Assembly (NCBI GenBank): GCA_902765975.1
Contig: CACXBO010000144.1
Span: 1-13,318 of the forward strand
Direction: 5' to 3'
DNA from: Oscillospiraceae bacterium
Lineage (GTDB): Bacteria; Bacillota; Clostridia; Oscillospirales; Oscillospiraceae
Length of the DNA stretch: 13,318 bases
In this document: piece after piece, positions 8,010-13,318 of the stretch
How positions within the stretch are numbered: the first letter of the stretch is position 1
How the letters are laid out: each line of letters begins with the position of its first letter
The notes under the pieces: generated by a model
Told to the model about the DNA's origin: nothing
Databases searched by the model: none
The model's input: only the letters and a program-made list of their open reading frames with translations
Made by a program: the position numbers and the translations under genes

Positions 8010-8315
8010 ATGGATTGGCATATTGAAAGAGAACCTGGCGTTATCGGCGACTGGCCTCAAAACGAGGAAGGAGAGAGCGTCGCTCCCGCTTTTCTCACGC
8101 ACATCTCGGGAAATCAGCTCGATATCGGTCTCACCAAGAGCCTTCTGACCTCCTTCGGGATACCCATGCTGTTCCGCTATCCGAACAACGGAGAGCTCGG
8201 AACCGTCATCCTCGGTTTTGCGGGCGGCGGCGCCGACGTCTACGTCCCGGAGACTATGCTTGAAGATGCAAAAAACATTATAAATACCGACAATATAATA
8301 GAGGAGGAGACTTAA
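8010..8315 (+). CDS. Small DUF2007-like protein
   Basis: A 101-residue soluble protein of unknown function. The middle and end (NQLDIGLTKSLLTSFGIP, then GGGADVYVPETMLEDAKNII) resemble the DUF2007 'putative signal transducing protein' fold, where a short beta-alpha-beta unit ends in a VYVPE motif. No signal peptide, membrane segment or metal motif is present. The SD AAGGTGA overlaps the rlmH stop. The last codons of this gene contain the SD of pgcA, and only one base separates its stop from the pgcA ATG, so the two are probably translationally coupled. The family call rests on the C-terminal half only. Confidence 0.85.
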   Translation: MDWHIEREPGVIGDWPQNEEGESVAPAFLTHISGNQLDIGLTKSLLTSFGIPMLFRYPNNGELGTVILGFAGGGADVYVPETMLEDAKNIINTDNIIEEET

Positions 8316-8316
8316 A

Positions 8317-10044
8317 ATGGACTTTATGAAGGAATATCGCAAATGGCTCGACTCCCCCTGCACGACCGATGAGGAGAAGGCCGAGCTTCGCGCCATCGAG
8401 GGTGACGCGAAGGAGATCGAAAGCCGCTTCCAGTCGCTTCTCGCCTTCGGCACGGCGGGACTTCGCGGCACAATGGGCGCCGGAACTTACAGAATGAACA
8501 TCCACGTTATCCGCCACGCGACGCAGGCCTTTGCCGAGGTCGTCGCCGCCGAGGGCGAGGAGGCTAAGAAGGCGGGAGTCGCCGTTTGCTACGACTGCCG
8601 CAACAACGGCGACGTTTTCGCCCGCGAGGCTGCCTGCGTTATGGCGGCTAACGGCATCAGCGTCCGCCTCTTCGACGATATGCGCCCGACTCCGGAGCTC
8701 TCCTTTGCCGTGCGCGAATACCGCTGCACCGCGGGCATCAACGTAACCGCGAGCCACAACCCCAAGGAGTATAACGGCTATAAGGTCTACTGGTCCGACG
8801 GCGCTCAGCTTCCTCCCAAGCACGCCGCCGAGGTCGCCGCAAAGATGGAGGAGCTCGATATCTTCACCGCGCCGAAGACGATGGACTTCGACGAGGCGAA
8901 GGCTAAGGGGCTCATAACCATGATGGGCGAGGAGACCGACGAGCGCTTCCTCTCGGAGGTAATGGCGATGGTAAACGACTACGACAGCGTCGCCAAGGCC
9001 GCCGACACCTTCAAGATGGTATACACCCCCTTCCACGGCACGGGCCGCAAGCTCATACCCGAGGCTCTTCACCGTCTCGGCATAAAGCACCTCTACTGCG
9101 AGCCGAAGCAGATGGTAAAGGACGGCAACTTCTCCACCGTGGTTTCCCCCAACCCCGAGAATCCGGAGGGCTTTTATCTCTCCGTCGACCTCGCCAACGA
9201 GGTGGGCGCCGATTTCATCCTCGGCTCCGACCCGGACGCCGACCGCGTGGGTCTTATGATTCGCGACCACGACGGCAAGTTCATACCTATCACCGGAAAC
9301 CAGACCGGCGTTCTCCTCTTCGACTATCTCATCGGCGCTCTCCGCCGTGCGGGAAAGATGCCTGAGAAGCCTGTCGGAATAAAGACTATCGTCACCACCT
9401 CGATGTTCAACGCAGTCGCTGAGAAGAACGGTATCGCCCACTACGACACCTTCACCGGCTTCAAGTTCATCGCCGAGAAGAAGAACGCCCTGGAGGGCAG
9501 CGGCGAGGGCAGCGTTATCTTCGCCTTCGAGGAGAGCTACGGATATATGTTCGGCGATTACGTTCGCGATAAGGACGCCGTCACCGCCGCCGTCCTTATG
9601 GCCGAGATGGCGGCTTACTACCACCTTAACGGCATAAAGCTCATCGACGCTCTCGACGCCTGCTATGAGAAATACGGCGCTTATGCGGAGAAGACGATAA
9701 ACCTCGTTATGCCCGGTCTCGACGGTCAGAAGAAGATGGCGAAGCTTATGGTGGAGCTCAGAGAGAACACCCCGAAGACGATAGCCGGAGTCGCCGTCAG
9801 GACCCTGCGCGACTACCTGCCCGGAACCGAGACCGACCTTGAGACCGGAGAAGTTGTCAAAATGGAGCTCTCCGAGTCCAACGTCCTCTCCTTCATCCTC
9901 GCGGACGGCACCGTCATTCTCGTCCGTCCCTCCGGCACCGAGCCGAAGGTCAAGGTATATATCCTCGCCCACGGCGAAAATCTTGAGGCTACGCGCGCCC
10001 AGGTGCCCGAGTACGTCAAGTGGGCCAACAGCCTCGCCGAATAA
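8317..10044 (+). CDS. pgcA: Phospho-sugar mutase (alpha-phosphoglucomutase, PgcA type)
   Basis: Interconverts glucose-1-phosphate and glucose-6-phosphate, or mannose phosphates, through a phosphoserine enzyme. This feeds UDP-glucose, glycolipid and wall polymer synthesis in the cytoplasm. The 575 residues match the long Firmicutes PgcA form. Seen: FGTAGLRGTMGAGTYRMN (44-61); the phosphoserine loop NVTASHNPKEYNGYKVYW with S146; the Mg2+ loop SDPDADR (304-310); the sugar-specificity loop FEESYGYM (404-411); and the phosphate-binding RPSGTEPK (537-544). All four functional loops are intact. The SD GAGGAGGAGA lies inside the end of the preceding gene. Substrate preference (glucose or mannose) is not decided by these motifs. 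Transcription ends at the hairpin 17 bases downstream. Confidence 0.96.
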   Translation: MDFMKEYRKWLDSPCTTDEEKAELRAIEGDAKEIESRFQSLLAFGTAGLRGTMGAGTYRMNIHVIRHATQAFAEVVAAEGEEAKKAGVAVCYDCRNNGDVFAREAACVMAANGISVRLFDDMRPTPELSFAVREYRCTAGINVTASHNPKEYNGYKVYWSDGAQLPPKHAAEVAAKMEELDIFTAPKTMDFDEAKAKGLITMMGEETDERFLSEVMAMVNDYDSVAKAADTFKMVYTPFHGTGRKLIPEALHRLGIKHLYCEPKQMVKDGNFSTVVSPNPENPEGFYLSVDLANEVGADFILGSDPDADRVGLMIRDHDGKFIPITGNQTGVLLFDYLIGALRRAGKMPEKPVGIKTIVTTSMFNAVAEKNGIAHYDTFTGFKFIAEKKNALEGSGEGSVIFAFEESYGYMFGDYVRDKDAVTAAVLMAEMAAYYHLNGIKLIDALDACYEKYGAYAEKTINLVMPGLDGQKKMAKLMVELRENTPKTIAGVAVRTLRDYLPGTETDLETGEVVKMELSESNVLSFILADGTVILVRPSGTEPKVKVYILAHGENLEATRAQVPEYVKWANSLAE

Positions 10045-10060
10045 TATCGCTTCATAGATC

Positions 10061-10090
10061 GCCGGACGGTCTCTCGCCGTCCGGCTTTTT
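10061..10090 (+). terminator. Rho-independent terminator after pgcA
   Basis: A 9-bp perfect stem GCCGGACGG / CCGTCCGGC (10061-10069 and 10077-10085), 7-base loop, then five T (10086-10090). It has no T-run on the other strand, so it acts for the plus strand only. Confidence 0.92.
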
Positions 10091-10117
10091 AAGCTTTACC
10101 CGAAGGGAGGCTGCACT

Positions 10118-10993
10118 ATGCTCTGCAATATCTGCCCGAGAAAATGCAATACAGACCGCTCGCAGGCACTCGGCTTCTGCGGCTCGGGCGAGCTGCCCCG
10201 TGTCGCCCGCGCAGCCCCGCATATGTGGGAGGAGCCGCCCATATCCGGCGAGAGAGGCAGCGGAGCAGTCTTCTTCTCCGGCTGCTCGCTTCGCTGCGTC
10301 TACTGCCAGAACTACGGCATCTCCGTCGAAAACTTCGGAAAAACGCTCACGCCCGCAGAATTGAGGGACGTATATTCCCGCCTTATCGAAAAGGGCGTGC
10401 ACAATATAAGCCTCATAACCGCCTCGCACTTTCTCGAAGGAGTGCTTGAAAGCCTTTCCTCTCCTCTTCCCGTCCCCGTAGTCTGGAACTCCGGCGGCTA
10501 TGAGAGCGTTGAAAGCCTCAGAAGGCTCGAGGGCAAGGTGCAGATATATCTGCCCGATATGAAATACTCTCTCTCCGCACCCGCCCGGCGTTATTCCTTC
10601 GCCCCCGACTATCCGGAGATCGCCAAGTCCGCTATCCTTGAGATGTTCCGCCAAACAGGTCCTTACGAGCTGGACGGCGATGGCATAATGAAAAGCGGCG
10701 TGCTGATCCGCCACCTGGTGCTGCCGGGCAACCTTGAAAACACGTTCGGAGTCATCGACTGGGTGAGCGAGACCTTCTCGGAGGGCGAGGTGCTGTTCAG
10801 CCTCATGAGCCAGTACACCCCGTTCGGCAGAGCCTCCGATTTCCCTGAGCTCTCCCGCCGGCTCACAGAGGCTGAGTACGACGCCGCAGTCCGATATATG
10901 GAGGAGCGCGGAATAACCGACGGCTTTTATCAGGAGCTTTCAAGCGCAAAGGAGGAGTACACCCCCGACTTTGACCTCACGGGCATTATCTGA
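10118..10993 (+). CDS. Radical SAM protein, PflA/PflX-like (COG1313 type)
   Basis: A 291-residue radical SAM enzyme related to pyruvate formate-lyase activating enzymes, though the substrate is unknown. The [4Fe-4S]/SAM motif is FFSGCSLRCVYCQN with C56, C60 and C63. An N-terminal Cys cluster (C3, C6, C10, C21 in MLCNICPRKC and GFCGSG) is typical of the PflX/COG1313 group and may bind extra metal. Later family segments are WNSGGYES near 127-134, YLPDMKY and RHLVLPGN. No glycyl-radical enzyme is encoded in the window, so a PFL-activation role is not supported by context. The SD AGGGAGG (10104-10110) lies 7 bases before ATG. The gene follows the pgcA terminator by 27 bases with no visible promoter of its own, so it may depend on readthrough or on a promoter inside pgcA. 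Confidence 0.92.
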   Translation: MLCNICPRKCNTDRSQALGFCGSGELPRVARAAPHMWEEPPISGERGSGAVFFSGCSLRCVYCQNYGISVENFGKTLTPAELRDVYSRLIEKGVHNISLITASHFLEGVLESLSSPLPVPVVWNSGGYESVESLRRLEGKVQIYLPDMKYSLSAPARRYSFAPDYPEIAKSAILEMFRQTGPYELDGDGIMKSGVLIRHLVLPGNLENTFGVIDWVSETFSEGEVLFSLMSQYTPFGRASDFPELSRRLTEAEYDAAVRYMEERGITDGFYQELSSAKEEYTPDFDLTGII

Positions 10994-11021
10994 ACAGTGT
11001 GTGCTGTTAATGCTCCGGATA

Positions 11022-11050
11022 TTGACAAGTAATTAACGATGTGCTACTAT
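11022..11050 (+). promoter_or_regulatory. Strong sigma-A promoter of the riboswitch-peptide-SPFH unit
   Basis: Perfect TTGACA (11022-11027), 17-base spacer, TACTAT (11045-11050) with an extended -10 TGC (11042-11044). Transcription should begin near 11057, immediately before the riboswitch. Confidence 0.85.
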
Positions 11051-11057
11051 ATGCTCA

Positions 11058-11155
11058 CGAAAAGGGAGTAGTTCACCGGGCAGTCCGGTGCGCGTTACCG
11101 TCAGAACGGCCTTTTGGCCCGGGAGCGCGGGAAGATGATTTCTAACGAGACTTTT
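11058..11155 (+). promoter_or_regulatory. Manganese riboswitch (yybP-ykoY family aptamer)
   Basis: The conserved family landmarks occur in order. AAAAGGGAGTAG (11060-11071) is the 5' GGGGAGUAG element. A hairpin CACCGG/CCGGTG follows (11074-11079 with 11085-11090). CCGTCA (11098-11103) matches the UCGUCA loop that supplies Mn2+-site residues. GGCC/GGCC (11108-11111 with 11116-11119) stacks inside a CGCG/CGCG pairing (11091-11094 with 11126-11129). ACGAGACTTTT (11145-11155) matches the 3' AAGACCUUU strand. The closing helix P1 would be AAAAG (11060-11064) with CTTTT (11151-11155). In this family Mn2+ docks the two conserved loops and stabilises P1. Identification is from memory of the consensus and not from a covariance search. 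P1 is short here. Confidence 0.85.
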
Positions 11156-11183
11156 ACTATTTTGGTAAGAGCCTCGTTTTTTT
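11145..11183 (+). terminator. Riboswitch expression platform: intrinsic terminator
   Basis: ACGAG (11145-11149) pairs with CTCGT (11173-11177), and CTTTTAC (11151-11157) pairs with GTAAGAG (11165-11171) including one G-U, with a single A/C mismatch between the two helices. Seven T follow (11177-11183). The 5' arm contains the CTTTT that forms riboswitch P1, so P1 and the terminator exclude each other. Mn2+ binding should therefore prevent termination and switch the genes on. Confidence 0.85.
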
Positions 11184-11214
11184 GTTGCTCTTGCCCCGGA
11201 AGGGAGGCTTTGAA

Positions 11215-11304
11215 ATGATCTTCTTCAAGTTGGTTTTCGTCGGTCTCTTTGCCAAATTCGTTCTGGAGGAGGTCGACAAGTGGAGAAGCGGCGCGCTCCG
11301 TTAA
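11215..11304 (+). CDS. 29-residue membrane-type small protein under the Mn2+ riboswitch
   Basis: This ORF is short but well formed: ATG at 11215-11217, stop TAA at 11302-11304, and an excellent SD GGAAGGGAGG (11198-11207) 7 bases upstream. The peptide begins MIFFKLVFVGLFAKFVLEEV and ends DKWRSGALR. Residues 2-16 are hydrophobic with K5 and K13, and the tail is charged, which suits a single short membrane segment or an amphipathic helix. It is the first frame after the riboswitch terminator and is followed after 51 bases by the SPFH gene with no terminator between. I do not recognise a family. It may be a real small protein (a regulator or partner of the SPFH protein or of a Mn2+ transporter) or a leader peptide whose translation affects downstream expression. 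Confidence 0.65.
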   Translation: MIFFKLVFVGLFAKFVLEEVDKWRSGALR

Positions 11305-11355
11305 TCCGCCGCAAAGGAAAAGAAAACCGTAAATATTATTAAGGAGGAAAAAAAC

Positions 11356-12282
11356 ATGCTTCTACTGATTCTTGCTGTCATCGTTCTAATCGGCGGTATT
11401 ATTGCCGCGAAGGTCACAAAAAAGGGCTTCATCGGGATCCTGGCCGCCGTGCTCTGCGTCGTTTTCATAGCGTTCGCCGCGGTCCGCTCCGTACCCGCGG
11501 GTCACACCGGAGTCGTAACGAGCTTCGGAAAGGTCGAGAACTACACTCTCGATTCGGGCGCACATATCGTAGAGCCCTGGAAACAGGTCGTGCTTATGGA
11601 TAACCGCGTACAGAAAAGATCGGTGATCCTGCCCTGCTTCTCCAAGGACATACAGGAGGTCAATATCACCTACACGGTAAACTATCAGATCTCCAAGTCC
11701 GACGCCATGACCCTCTATTCCACGGTCGGCGTAAATTATTACGACACCGTGATCGCCCCGAACATCGCGGAGAGCGTAAAGGTCGCAACCGCGAGATACA
11801 CGGCAGAGGATCTCGTCGGTATGCGCGACAGCCTCGCGGTCGAGGTCGAGACCATACTTCGCGAGAAGATGCGCGATTACAACATCGAGCTCGTCGGCAC
11901 GAGCATTGAGAATATGGACTTCACCGACGTGTTTACGAATGCGGTCGAGGCAAAGCAGGTCGCTCAGCAGAACAAGCTCCGCGCCCAGACCGAGGCGGAG
12001 CAGAAGGTCATCGAGGCGAACGCCGACGCCGAGATCAAAAAGGTCGACGCGGACGCGAGAGCCTATGAGGTCCGCGCAAACGCCGACGCTAAGGCCTACG
12101 AGCTGCTCGCGAAGGCAAACGCCGAGGCTGAGGCAAATCTTAAAATTGCCGAGAGCCTGACCGATCCGCTCATCGATTATACTTACGCGAACGCCTGGAA
12201 CGGCGAGCTGCCCCGCATTATCTCCGGCGACGGCGGCGCTGTTATAGTGAACGCGGGCGATCTTATCCGCAGCGAAGAATAA
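11356..12282 (+). CDS. SPFH/prohibitin-family membrane protein
   Basis: A 308-residue homologue of stomatin/prohibitin/flotillin proteins, which oligomerise on membranes and organise microdomains or shield proteases. Two hydrophobic segments open the protein (residues ~2-18 and ~25-44), separated by KVTKKG. The SPFH domain runs from about 46 (VPAGHTGVVTSFGKVENYTL) to about 200, with family features IVEPWKQVVLMDNRVQKR and LREKMRDYNIELVGTSIENMDF. An Ala/Glu/Lys-rich coiled coil follows (~200-265: AEAKQ-like AVEAKQVAQQNKLRAQTEAE, then ANADA repeats). There is no NfeD partner or protease next door. SD AGGAGG (11342-11347), good spacing. It lies downstream of the Mn2+ riboswitch and the 29-aa ORF in the same unit. 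The precise role is unknown. Confidence 0.93.
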   Translation: MLLLILAVIVLIGGIIAAKVTKKGFIGILAAVLCVVFIAFAAVRSVPAGHTGVVTSFGKVENYTLDSGAHIVEPWKQVVLMDNRVQKRSVILPCFSKDIQEVNITYTVNYQISKSDAMTLYSTVGVNYYDTVIAPNIAESVKVATARYTAEDLVGMRDSLAVEVETILREKMRDYNIELVGTSIENMDFTDVFTNAVEAKQVAQQNKLRAQTEAEQKVIEANADAEIKKVDADARAYEVRANADAKAYELLAKANAEAEANLKIAESLTDPLIDYTYANAWNGELPRIISGDGGAVIVNAGDLIRSEE

Positions 12283-12305
12283 TCAAGGAAAATATGCGCA
12301 AAATA
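12277..12305 (+). promoter_or_regulatory. Possible forespore sigma-G-type promoter for spoVAC
   Basis: GAATA (12277-12281), a 17-base spacer and CAAAATA (12299-12305) resemble sigma-G/sigma-F promoters (GHATR, CATnnTA) with one mismatch in the -10. Transcription would begin near 12311-12313, inside the 5' arm of the hairpin below. This is suggestive only; short A/T-rich matches arise by chance. Confidence 0.4.
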
Positions 12306-12332
12306 CCTCCCGGAGGGTTTTCCTCCGGGAGG
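12306..12332 (+). promoter_or_regulatory. Perfect inverted repeat sequestering the spoVAC SD
   Basis: CCTCCCGGAGG (12306-12316), loop GTTTT, CCTCCGGGAGG (12322-12332) form an 11-bp perfect GC-rich stem. The spoVAC SD, GGGAGGTG (12327-12334), lies in the 3' arm, 7 bases before the ATG at 12342. There is no T-run after the stem, so it is a poor terminator for the SPFH transcript and a good candidate for blocking ribosome access on long transcripts. Confidence 0.85.
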
Positions 12333-12341
12333 TGCTCTGTT

Positions 12342-12785
12342 ATGAAGATGACCAATAAGGAATACGCAAAATATGCGGAGAAGAAGTCGCCTGATTCCCC
12401 GCTCATACCCGATATGCTGAAGGCGTTTCTTGTCGGCGGTCTTATTTGCTGCGCGGGTCAGGCGCTTATCGACGCCTTTTCGTTCGCAGGACTTGACCGG
12501 GAGGCGGCGGGAACGGCCGAGAGCCTGACTCTCATTTTTATAGGCGCGGTGCTCACCGGTCTCGGCGTCTTCGATAAAATCGCGAAATTCGCCGGCGCGG
12601 GCACTCTTGTTCCGATAACCGGATTTGCCAATTCAGTCGTCTCTCCCGCGCTTGAATTCAAATCAGAGGGCTATATCACGGGCACTGCCGTCAAGATGTT
12701 CACAGTCGCGGGGCCCGTCATCGTATTCGGCACGGTAGCGAGCGTTCTCTACGGCCTCGTGCTGGCGCTGCTGGGGATAAAATAG
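12342..12785 (+). CDS. spoVAC: SpoVAC, spore membrane protein of dipicolinate transport
   Basis: A 147-residue integral membrane protein of the SpoVA channel that moves Ca-dipicolinate into the forespore and out on germination, in the inner spore membrane. Seen: basic N-terminus MKMTNKEYAKYAEKKSP; AFLVGGLICCAGQALIDAF; a hydrophobic segment at SLTLIFIGAVLTGLGVFDKI; the family block GAGTLVPITGFANSVVSPALEFKSEGYITG; and a final hydrophobic pair ending LYGLVLALLGIK. The length matches SpoVAC (~150). An in-frame ATG at 12294 would add 16 residues encoded by the hairpin and is rejected: the SD GGGAGGTG and family length favour 12342. Normally spoVAC sits with spoVAD and spoVAE; here no other spoVA gene follows, because a terminator and a convergent gene come next. 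Confidence 0.92.
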   Translation: MKMTNKEYAKYAEKKSPDSPLIPDMLKAFLVGGLICCAGQALIDAFSFAGLDREAAGTAESLTLIFIGAVLTGLGVFDKIAKFAGAGTLVPITGFANSVVSPALEFKSEGYITGTAVKMFTVAGPVIVFGTVASVLYGLVLALLGIK

Positions 12786-12789
12786 AAAA

Positions 12790-12828
12790 GGCCGCGAGGG
12801 GTTTTAAGCTCCATCGCGGCCATTTTTT
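12790..12828. terminator. Bidirectional terminator between spoVAC and the convergent ATP-grasp gene
   Basis: An 8-bp stem GGCCGCGA / TCGCGGCC (12790-12797 and 12814-12821) with possible further GG/CC pairing inside. Six T follow on the plus strand (12823-12828), and an A-run precedes it (12786-12789), so it can also serve the minus strand. Its T-run overlaps the stop codon of the minus-strand gene (12827-12829). Confidence 0.88.
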
Positions 12829-13318
12829 ATCTCCTAAAATAACTGCGCACGTATTTCTTATACGGCGCGGGGTCGTCCTTATCCTTCAGCGCCTCGGGGA
12901 CGCGGAAGAAATCGATAAGACCCTTCATGCCTTTCCCGATCTTGCCGCGGCGGATGAGGTCCGCGGAGGCGGCGAGGTCGTTCATCGCAAAGCGCATTCT
13001 TTTGCCGAGCTCATAATCTCTCGGGGTATAGCCGACCTTCTCCCCGGCGGCCGCCTTTGCGTAGTTCTCCGTAAACGAGCTTCCTGCGAAGACCGTCAGC
13101 GGGAAGGTGCCCCAAACTCTCGGATTCACCTCAAGCAGAGCGTCGCCCTTCAGCTCGACCATCGCCATACCGATGAAGCCGAAGCTTTTCAGAAGCTTAT
13201 GCGCCTTCTTTATCGCAAGCTCGTCGTACTCCGTGATGCACAGTGTGGAAGGACCGCCCGTCGCCGGGAACTCCCTGAGTCTCCTGTGGCAGATCGCCGA
13301 GAGAAGCTCGCCGTCCCG
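12827..13318 (-). CDS. ATP-grasp domain protein (C-terminal part, start beyond the right edge)
   Basis: The frame is open from base 13318 to TAA at 12829-12827, giving 163 residues of the C-terminal part. The visible part begins RDGELLSAICHRRLREFPAT, then GGPSTLCITEYDE, and carries GMAMVELKGDALLEVNPRVWG, where the E-x-N-x-R segment is the Mg-ATP-binding end of an ATP-grasp ligase fold. The product would ligate a carboxylate to an amine or similar nucleophile using ATP. The HRRLREFPATGG stretch is common in ATP-grasp proteins linked to cell-surface or peptide ligation pathways, but the substrate cannot be told here. A 54-residue tail after the fold (KRMRFAMNDLAASADLIRRG...YVRSYFRR) is basic. 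An internal ATG at 13168 is not the start, since homology continues upstream. Confidence 0.88.
   Translation of the reverse strand, partial: RDGELLSAICHRRLREFPATGGPSTLCITEYDELAIKKAHKLLKSFGFIGMAMVELKGDALLEVNPRVWGTFPLTVFAGSSFTENYAKAAAGEKVGYTPRDYELGKRMRFAMNDLAASADLIRRGKIGKGMKGLIDFFRVPEALKDKDDPAPYKKYVRSYFRR

Noticed and set aside
8278..9972. A 564-codon open frame on the minus strand opposite pgcA
   Set aside because: It is a shadow of the GC-biased third codon positions of pgcA. Its translation is low-complexity, rich in Gly/Val/Leu/Glu and resembles no family, while pgcA has every catalytic motif.
10993..11008. AACAG / CTGTT inverted repeat just after the radical SAM stop codon
   Set aside because: A 5-bp stem with no T-run is too weak to be called a terminator.
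12294..12341. In-frame upstream ATG extending spoVAC by 16 codons
   Set aside because: The added codons are the SD-masking inverted repeat, this ATG lacks a good SD at normal spacing, and the shorter form has the family length.

Overview
The window looks like chromosome of an anaerobic, spore-forming gut-type Clostridia (Oscillospiraceae/Ruminococcaceae-like) of fairly high GC. The evidence is a SpoVAC spore membrane protein, a group B [FeFe] hydrogenase with several ferredoxin motifs, a Firmicutes-type PgcA sugar mutase, consensus SD sequences, and a secreted GLUG/Listeria-Bacteroides-repeat surface protein. No rRNA, tRNA, CRISPR array, insertion sequence or phage gene was seen. The species assignment is inference.

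Layout. 1-1409 (-): N-terminal half of UvrA, running off the left edge. 1452-4355 (-): large secreted surface protein with a Pro/Glu tandem repeat and a degenerate sortase-type tail. 4462-5967 (-): [FeFe] hydrogenase. 5968-6166: divergent promoter region. 6167-7465 (+): murA with a TTG start and a strong terminator. 7518-10044 (+): tight cluster rlmH, DUF2007-like small protein, pgcA, then a terminator. 10118-10993 (+): PflA/PflX-like radical SAM protein. 10994-11355: a 362-base stretch without a long gene, but it is full: strong promoter, manganese (yybP-ykoY) riboswitch with its own terminator, then a 29-codon ORF with a very good SD. 11356-12282 (+): two-TM SPFH/prohibitin protein. 12342-12785 (+): spoVAC, preceded by a perfect 11-bp inverted repeat that contains its SD. 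A bidirectional terminator separates it from an ATP-grasp protein (-), which runs off the right edge.

How they work together. Most of the window is housekeeping: DNA repair, peptidoglycan precursor synthesis, ribosome modification and phosphosugar metabolism. The part worth attention is 11022-12785. It reads as one transcription unit in which a Mn2+-sensing RNA controls a 29-aa membrane-type peptide and a stomatin/prohibitin homologue, rather than a recognisable Mn2+ exporter. It may read through into an orphan spoVAC. The spoVAC SD lies in a hairpin, and a forespore sigma-G-like promoter would start transcription inside the 5' arm of that hairpin. This suggests vegetative readthrough mRNA is translationally silent while forespore mRNA is active. 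That model is inference from sequence only.
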